This document shows positions 59,289 through 64,000 of a stretch of 64,000 nucleotides of DNA, piece after piece (within the stretch, counting starts at the first letter, position 1; each line of letters starts with the position of its first letter). The translations under genes and the position numbers were made by a program. The stretch is from Pseudomonas subflava (GTDB taxonomy: Bacteria; Pseudomonadota; Gammaproteobacteria; Pseudomonadales; Pseudomonadaceae), in NCBI RefSeq assembly GCF_023823685.1, contig NZ_JAMXBF010000006.1:310001-374000 (forward strand). Reading direction: 5' to 3'. Under the pieces are notes generated by a model, which made no database searches, had not been told where the DNA came from, and was given only the letters and a program-made list of their open reading frames with translations.

Positions 59289-60011
59289 ATGATGCTCGAC
59301 TCGATCGAAGTGCCCGTCGCTGGCCAAAACGATTCGGAAACCCTTGCCGAGCACGTATTCCGTCGTATCCAGGCGGCCATCGTGCAGGGCGAGATCCCGC
59401 CCGGCAGCAAGATCTCCGAACCGGAGCTGGCACGTACCTACGGCATCAGCCGCGGCCCACTGCGCGAGGCGATCCACCGCCTGGAGGGGCAGAAGCTGCT
59501 GGTGCGAGTGCCTCACGTCGGCGCGCGAGTGGTCTCGCTCAGCCATGCCGAGCTGATCGAGCTGTACGAGATCCGCGAATCCCTGGAAGGCATGGCGTGC
59601 CGCCTTGCCGCCGAGCGCATGAGCCGGGCCGAGATCGACGAGCTGCGCCGGGTCCTGGAACTGCATGAGCAGGACGCCGCGTTCAAGGCTGGCGTCGGCT
59701 ATTACCAGCAGGAAGGCGACTTCGACTTCCACTACCGGATCATCCAAGGCAGCGGCAACCGCACCCTGACCCAGATGCTCTGCGGCGAGCTGTACCAGCT
59801 GGTGCGCATGTACCGCCTGCAGTTCTCGACCACGCCGAACCGCCCGCACCAGGCCTTCGCCGAACACCACCGCATTCTCGATGCCATCGCCGACCGTGAC
59901 GGCGAGCTGGCCGAGCTGCTGATGCGCCGTCACATCGGCGCCTCCAAGCGCAACATCGAGCGCCACTACCGGGAAGCGCTCGCCAATCCGTCCACACGAG
60001 GTGAGTCATGA
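59289..60011 (+). CDS. GntR family (FadR/FCD subfamily) regulator of the methylcitrate operon
   Basis: This 240-residue regulator has an N-terminal winged helix-turn-helix (about residues 20-80, with [20 protein letters not shown] and [12 protein letters not shown]) and a C-terminal FCD domain ([27 protein letters not shown]) with metal-binding Asp and His residues. Homologues precede prpB in P. aeruginosa and control the 2-methylcitrate genes. Two adjacent ATGs (59289 and 59292) are possible starts, and the upstream GTG at 59280 is less likely. Its stop overlaps prpB (ATGA). Confidence 0.92.
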   Translation: MMLDSIEVPVAGQNDSETLAEHVFRRIQAAIVQGEIPPGSKISEPELARTYGISRGPLREAIHRLEGQKLLVRVPHVGARVVSLSHAELIELYEIRESLEGMACRLAAERMSRAEIDELRRVLELHEQDAAFKAGVGYYQQEGDFDFHYRIIQGSGNRTLTQMLCGELYQLVRMYRLQFSTTPNRPHQAFAEHHRILDAIADRDGELAELLMRRHIGASKRNIERHYREALANPSTRGES

Positions 60012-60907
60012 CTCCGTTGTCTACCCAGAGCAGCGCCGGCCAGCGTTTCCGTCAGGCCCTGGCCGAAGAGAAGCCGCTGCAGGTCATCGGCGCGATCAAC
60101 GCCAACCACGCGCTGCTGGCCAAGCGCGCCGGCTTCCGCGCCATTTACCTGTCCGGTGGCGGCGTCGCGGCGGGCTCGCTGGGCCTGCCTGACCTGGGCA
60201 TCAACACCCTGGACGACGTGCTCACCGACGTACGCCGCATTACCGACGTCTGCGATCTGCCGTTGCTGGTCGACATCGACACCGGCTTCGGCCCCTCGGC
60301 CTTCAACATCGAGCGGACCATCAAGAACCTGATCAAGGCCGGCGCCGCCGCCGCCCATATCGAAGACCAGGTCGGCGCCAAGCGTTGCGGCCATCGTCCG
60401 GGCAAGGAAATCGTCTCCTGCGAGGAGATGGTCGACCGCGTGCGCGCCGCCGCCGATGCCAAGACCGACCCGAACTTCTTCCTGATCGCCCGTACCGACG
60501 CCATCCAGGCCGAGGGCGTGGACGCCGCCATCGAGCGCTGCCAGCGCTACGTGGAGGCGGGCGCCGACGGCATCTTCGCCGAGGCCGCCTACGACCTGCC
60601 GACCTACAAGCGCTTCGTCGATGCGCTGAACGTGCCGGTGCTGGCCAACATCACCGAGTTCGGCGCCACTCCGTTGTTCACCCGCGACGAGCTGGCCTCG
60701 GTCGGCGTGGCCATCCAGCTGTATCCGCTGTCCGCCTTCCGCGCTGCCAACAAGGCGGCGGAAAGTGTCTACACCTCGATCCGCCAGAACGGCCATCAGA
60801 AAGACGTCATCGAGCTGATGCAGACTCGCGCCGAGCTGTACGACCGCATCGGCTACCACGCCTTCGAGCAGAAGCTCGACGCGCTGTTCGCCGCCGGCAA
60901 GAAGTGA
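60008..60907 (+). CDS. prpB: 2-methylisocitrate lyase
   Basis: This 299-residue enzyme of the isocitrate lyase/PEP mutase superfamily cleaves 2-methylisocitrate to pyruvate and succinate. Motifs: [28 protein letters not shown] with Mg-binding Asp residues, and the active-site loop [17 protein letters not shown] with the catalytic Cys in KRCGH. It overlaps the GntR gene by 4 bases. A 57-base gap precedes prpC. Confidence 0.97.
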   Translation: MTPLSTQSSAGQRFRQALAEEKPLQVIGAINANHALLAKRAGFRAIYLSGGGVAAGSLGLPDLGINTLDDVLTDVRRITDVCDLPLLVDIDTGFGPSAFNIERTIKNLIKAGAAAAHIEDQVGAKRCGHRPGKEIVSCEEMVDRVRAAADAKTDPNFFLIARTDAIQAEGVDAAIERCQRYVEAGADGIFAEAAYDLPTYKRFVDALNVPVLANITEFGATPLFTRDELASVGVAIQLYPLSAFRAANKAAESVYTSIRQNGHQKDVIELMQTRAELYDRIGYHAFEQKLDALFAAGKK

Positions 60908-60964
60908 CGACACGCAGGTCCGCCTGCGGATGAACAAGAAACGAATGATGAGGAGACACCCGCG

Positions 60965-62125
60965 ATGAGCGCCCCAGAAGCGAGCACCCCTGGCTTCAAG
61001 CCGAAGAAGTCCGTGGCCCTGAGCGGCACCGCCGCCGGCAACACCGCCCTGTGCACCGTCGGCCGCACCGGCAACGACCTGCACTACCGCGGTTATGACG
61101 TGCTCGATTTCGCCAACCGCTGCGAATTCGAGGAGATCGCCCACCTGCTGGTCCACGGCAAGCTGCCCAACGTGGCTGAGCTGGCCGGCTACAAGGCCAA
61201 GCTGAAAGCTCTGCGCGGCCTGCCGGCCGGGGTGAAGGCCGCCCTGGAAACCCTGCCGCCGTCGGCCCACCCGATGGACGTGATGCGCACCGCCGTATCC
61301 GTGCTCGGCTGCCTGTCGCCGGAGAAGGACGACCACAACCATCCGGGCGCCCGCGACATCGCCGACAAGCTGATGGCCTGCCTGGGCTCCGCGCTGCTGT
61401 ACTGGTACCACTTCAGCCACAACGGCAAGCGCATCGACGTGGACACCGACGACGACTCCATCGGCGGCCACTTCCTGCACCTGCTGCACGGCGAGAAGCC
61501 GCGCGAGTCTTGGGTGCGCGCCATGCACACCTCGCTCAACCTGTACGCCGAGCACGAGTTCAACGCCTCGACCTTCACCTCCCGGGTGATCGCCGGCACC
61601 GGCTCGGATATGTATTCGTGCATCGCCGGCGCCATCGGCGCCCTGCGCGGGCCGAAACACGGCGGCGCCAACGAAGTGGCCTTCGAGATCCAGAAGCGCT
61701 ACGACAACCCGGACGAGGCCGAGGCCGACATCCGCGCCCGCGTCGAGAGGAAGGAAGTGGTGATCGGCTTCGGCCACCCGGTCTACACCGTGTCCGACCC
61801 GCGCAACAAGGTGATCAAGGAAGTCGCCCAGCAGCTGTCGCAGGAACAGTCCAACACCAAGATGTACGACATTGCCGAGCGCCTGGAGACCATCATGTGG
61901 GACATCAAGAAGATGTTCCCCAATCTCGACTGGTTCAGCGCCGTGAGCTACCACATGATGGGCGTGCCCACCGCCATGTTCACCCCGCTGTTCGTCATCG
62001 CCCGCACCGCCGGCTGGTCCGCACACGTTGTCGAGCAGCGCATCGACGGCAAGATCATCCGCCCGAGCGCCAACTACACCGGTCCCGAAGACCTGAAGTT
62101 CGTGCCGCTCAAGGACCGCAAGTGA
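60965..62125 (+). CDS. prpC: 2-methylcitrate synthase
   Basis: This 386-residue citrate-synthase-family enzyme condenses propionyl-CoA and oxaloacetate. Motifs: [12 protein letters not shown] at the N-terminus, [12 protein letters not shown] with an active-site His, [16 protein letters not shown] with another, and the catalytic Asp in [12 protein letters not shown]. Length and [20 protein letters not shown] identify PrpC rather than GltA. GAGGAGACACCC precedes the ATG. Its stop overlaps the acnD start (TGATG). Confidence 0.97.
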   Translation: MSAPEASTPGFKPKKSVALSGTAAGNTALCTVGRTGNDLHYRGYDVLDFANRCEFEEIAHLLVHGKLPNVAELAGYKAKLKALRGLPAGVKAALETLPPSAHPMDVMRTAVSVLGCLSPEKDDHNHPGARDIADKLMACLGSALLYWYHFSHNGKRIDVDTDDDSIGGHFLHLLHGEKPRESWVRAMHTSLNLYAEHEFNASTFTSRVIAGTGSDMYSCIAGAIGALRGPKHGGANEVAFEIQKRYDNPDEAEADIRARVERKEVVIGFGHPVYTVSDPRNKVIKEVAQQLSQEQSNTKMYDIAERLETIMWDIKKMFPNLDWFSAVSYHMMGVPTAMFTPLFVIARTAGWSAHVVEQRIDGKIIRPSANYTGPEDLKFVPLKDRK

Positions 62126-64000
62126 TGAGCAGCCCGATGAATAGCCAATACCGCAAACCTCTGGACGGCACCCAGCTGGACTATTTCGACGCCCGCGAGG
62201 CGGTCGATGCCATCGCCCCCGGTGCCTGGGCTGGCCTGCCTTATACCTCGCGCGTGCTGGCCGAGCAGCTGGTGCGCCGTTGCGAGCCTGATCTGCTGAC
62301 GCCCGCGCTGGAGCAACTGATCTACCGCAAGCGCGACCTGGACTTCCCCTGGTATCCGGCGCGGGTGGTCTGCCATGACATCCTCGGCCAGACCGCGCTG
62401 GTCGACCTGGCCGGCCTGCGCGACGCCATCGCCGAGCAGGGTGGCGACCCTTCCAAGGTCAATCCGGTGGTGCCGACCCAACTGATCGTCGACCACTCGC
62501 TGGCCGTAGAAGCGCCGGGCTTCGATCCGGATGCTTTCGAGAAGAACCGCGCCATCGAGGATCGTCGCAACGAGGACCGCTTCCACTTCATCGAGTGGAC
62601 CAAGACGGCCTTCAAGAACGTCGACGTGATCCCCGCCGGCAACGGCATCATGCACCAGATCAACTTGGAGAAGATGAGCCCGGTGATCCAGGCGCGCGGC
62701 GGCGTGGCCTTTCCGGATACCTGCGTGGGCACCGACTCGCACACCCCGCATGTGGACGCCCTGGGCGTGATCGCCATCGGCGTCGGCGGCTTGGAAGCCG
62801 AGACGGTGATGCTCGGCCATCCCTCGATGATGCGCCTGCCCGACATCGTCGGCGTCCGTCTGACCGGCAAGCGCCAGCCCGGCATCACCGCCACCGACAT
62901 CGTCCTCGCCCTGACCGAGTTCTTGCGCAAAGAGCGGGTGGTCGGCGCCTATGTCGAGTTCTTCGGCGAAGGGGCGGACAGCCTGTCGATCGGCGATCGC
63001 GCGACCATCTCCAACATGTGCCCGGAATACGGCGCCACGGCTTCGATGTTCTACATCGACCAGCAGACCATCGATTACCTCAAGCTGACCGGCCGCGAGC
63101 CGGAGCAGGTGGCGCTGGTCGAGCGCTACGCCAAGACCACTGGCCTGTGGGCCACCGCGTTGGAGACGGCGGAATACGAGCGCGTGCTCGAGTTCGATCT
63201 GTCCGGCGTGGTGCGCAACATGGCCGGCCCGAGCAACCCGCACAAGCGCCTGCCGACGTCGGCCCTGGCCGAACGCGGCATCGCCGGTGATGCGCAGCTG
63301 GCCGCCGCCAAGGCGGAGGAGGCTGCCGGTCAGCTGCCGGATGGCGCGGTGATCATCGCCGCCATCACCAGCTGCACCAACACCTCCAACCCGCGCAACG
63401 TGGTGGCCGCCGGCCTGCTGGCGAAGAAGGCCAACGAGCTGGGCCTGATCCGCAAACCGTGGGTCAAGACTTCGTTCGCTCCCGGTTCGAAGGTCGCCAA
63501 GCTGTATCTGGAAGAGGCCGGTCTGCTGGTGGAGCTGGAGAAGCTCGGCTTCGGCATCGTCGCCTATGCCTGCACTACCTGTAACGGCATGTCCGGCGCG
63601 CTGGACCCGGTGATCCAGCAGGAAATCATCGAGCGCGACCTGTATGCCACCGCCGTATTGAGCGGCAACCGAAACTTCGACGGCCGTATTCATCCCTATG
63701 CCAAGCAGGCCTTTCTGGCCTCGCCGCCGCTGGTGGTGGCCTACGCCATCGCCGGTACCGTGCGCTTCGATATCGAGCAGGATGTGCTGGGCTTTGATGC
63801 GAACGGCCAGCCGATCACCCTCAAGGACCTGTGGCCGAGCGACGAGGAAATCGATGCCATCGTTGCGGCCAGCGTGAAGCCGGAGCAGTTCAAGCAGATC
63901 TACATCCCGATGTTCGACCTCGGCACCGTGCAGGAGGCCGAGAGCCCGCTGTACGACTGGCGTCCGATGTCCACCTACATCCGCCGTCCGCCGTATTGGG
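62125..64000 (+). CDS. acnD: 2-methylcitrate dehydratase, Fe/S-dependent (AcnD), 5' part (partial)
   Basis: The frame is open from the ATG at 62125 to the end of the window: 625 residues of an expected 865-870. It is an aconitase-superfamily protein with DFPWYPARVVCHDILGQT, the cluster ligands Cys in ITSCTNTSNP and CTTCNG, and SHTPHVDALGV. Together with PrpF it converts 2-methylcitrate to 2-methyl-cis-aconitate, replacing PrpD. Its start overlaps the prpC stop by one base. The C-terminal swivel domain lies beyond the window, where prpF is expected. Confidence 0.95.
   Translation, partial: MSSPMNSQYRKPLDGTQLDYFDAREAVDAIAPGAWAGLPYTSRVLAEQLVRRCEPDLLTPALEQLIYRKRDLDFPWYPARVVCHDILGQTALVDLAGLRDAIAEQGGDPSKVNPVVPTQLIVDHSLAVEAPGFDPDAFEKNRAIEDRRNEDRFHFIEWTKTAFKNVDVIPAGNGIMHQINLEKMSPVIQARGGVAFPDTCVGTDSHTPHVDALGVIAIGVGGLEAETVMLGHPSMMRLPDIVGVRLTGKRQPGITATDIVLALTEFLRKERVVGAYVEFFGEGADSLSIGDRATISNMCPEYGATASMFYIDQQTIDYLKLTGREPEQVALVERYAKTTGLWATALETAEYERVLEFDLSGVVRNMAGPSNPHKRLPTSALAERGIAGDAQLAAAKAEEAAGQLPDGAVIIAAITSCTNTSNPRNVVAAGLLAKKANELGLIRKPWVKTSFAPGSKVAKLYLEEAGLLVELEKLGFGIVAYACTTCNGMSGALDPVIQQEIIERDLYATAVLSGNRNFDGRIHPYAKQAFLASPPLVVAYAIAGTVRFDIEQDVLGFDANGQPITLKDLWPSDEEIDAIVAASVKPEQFKQIYIPMFDLGTVQEAESPLYDWRPMSTYIRRPPYW

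Overview
The window is a high-GC (roughly two-thirds G+C), densely packed piece of a gammaproteobacterial chromosome. Gene content and order point to Pseudomonas: sdhCDAB-sucAB-lpd-sucCD followed by a BraB-type carrier; lipase, foldase, ThpR, GreB, YbbP/YbbA-like ABC, TesA, L,D-transpeptidase and OprI in one block; cysB next to thrH and pabB; and a GntR regulator in front of prpBC-acnD. From memory these blocks are arranged much as in P. aeruginosa. The lipase resembles enzymes of the P. mendocina/P. alcaligenes group. I saw no rRNA, tRNA, insertion sequence, prophage or CRISPR array, so this is almost entirely core genome.

Layout. 1-11.2 kb: TCA-cycle operon (end of sdhC, then sdhDAB, sucAB, lpd, sucCD), closed by a strong terminator. 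11.4-17.2 kb: branched-chain amino-acid carrier, two overlapping alpha/beta hydrolases, a GST, a DUF4892 protein and an AI-2E-type permease. 17.4-27.1 kb: a YdgA-like protein, then kdpFABCDE for potassium starvation, with inverted REP-like pairs inside the operon and a candidate KdpE box in front. 27.1-34.9 kb: patatin-like protein, small lipoprotein, flavin reductase-like protein, MoxR-DUF58-TgpA operon, TesB-like thioesterase and TatD. 35.1-44.7 kb: MltF-like lytic transglycosylase, DoxX protein, lipase with its foldase, ThpR, GreB, and a YbbA/YbbP-like ABC system divergent from tesA.

44.7-53.1 kb: L,D-transpeptidase convergent with OprI, an unrecognised membrane-anchored protein with a small GNAT-like protein, DAHP synthase, PilZ protein, thioredoxin-like protein, ketopantoate reductase, universal stress protein and cysB. 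53.1-59.0 kb: a short CysH-like protein, thrH, pabB, and a tight three-gene operon: a secreted retropepsin-like protein, a cysteine-free transglutaminase-like/multi-TM protein and a cytoplasmic ATP-grasp ligase. 59.2-64.0 kb: 2-methylcitrate (propionate) pathway genes, with acnD running off the window.

The best candidate for an incompletely understood system is the retropepsin/7TM/ATP-grasp operon (55955-59014). Its families are known from computational surveys, but the substrate cannot be read from sequence. Other observations worth checking: a low-GC mosaic patch in tgpA covering the catalytic cysteine, a sigma-54-type promoter and an attenuator-like hairpin at the lipase locus, and a CysH homologue with altered substrate loops next to cysB.
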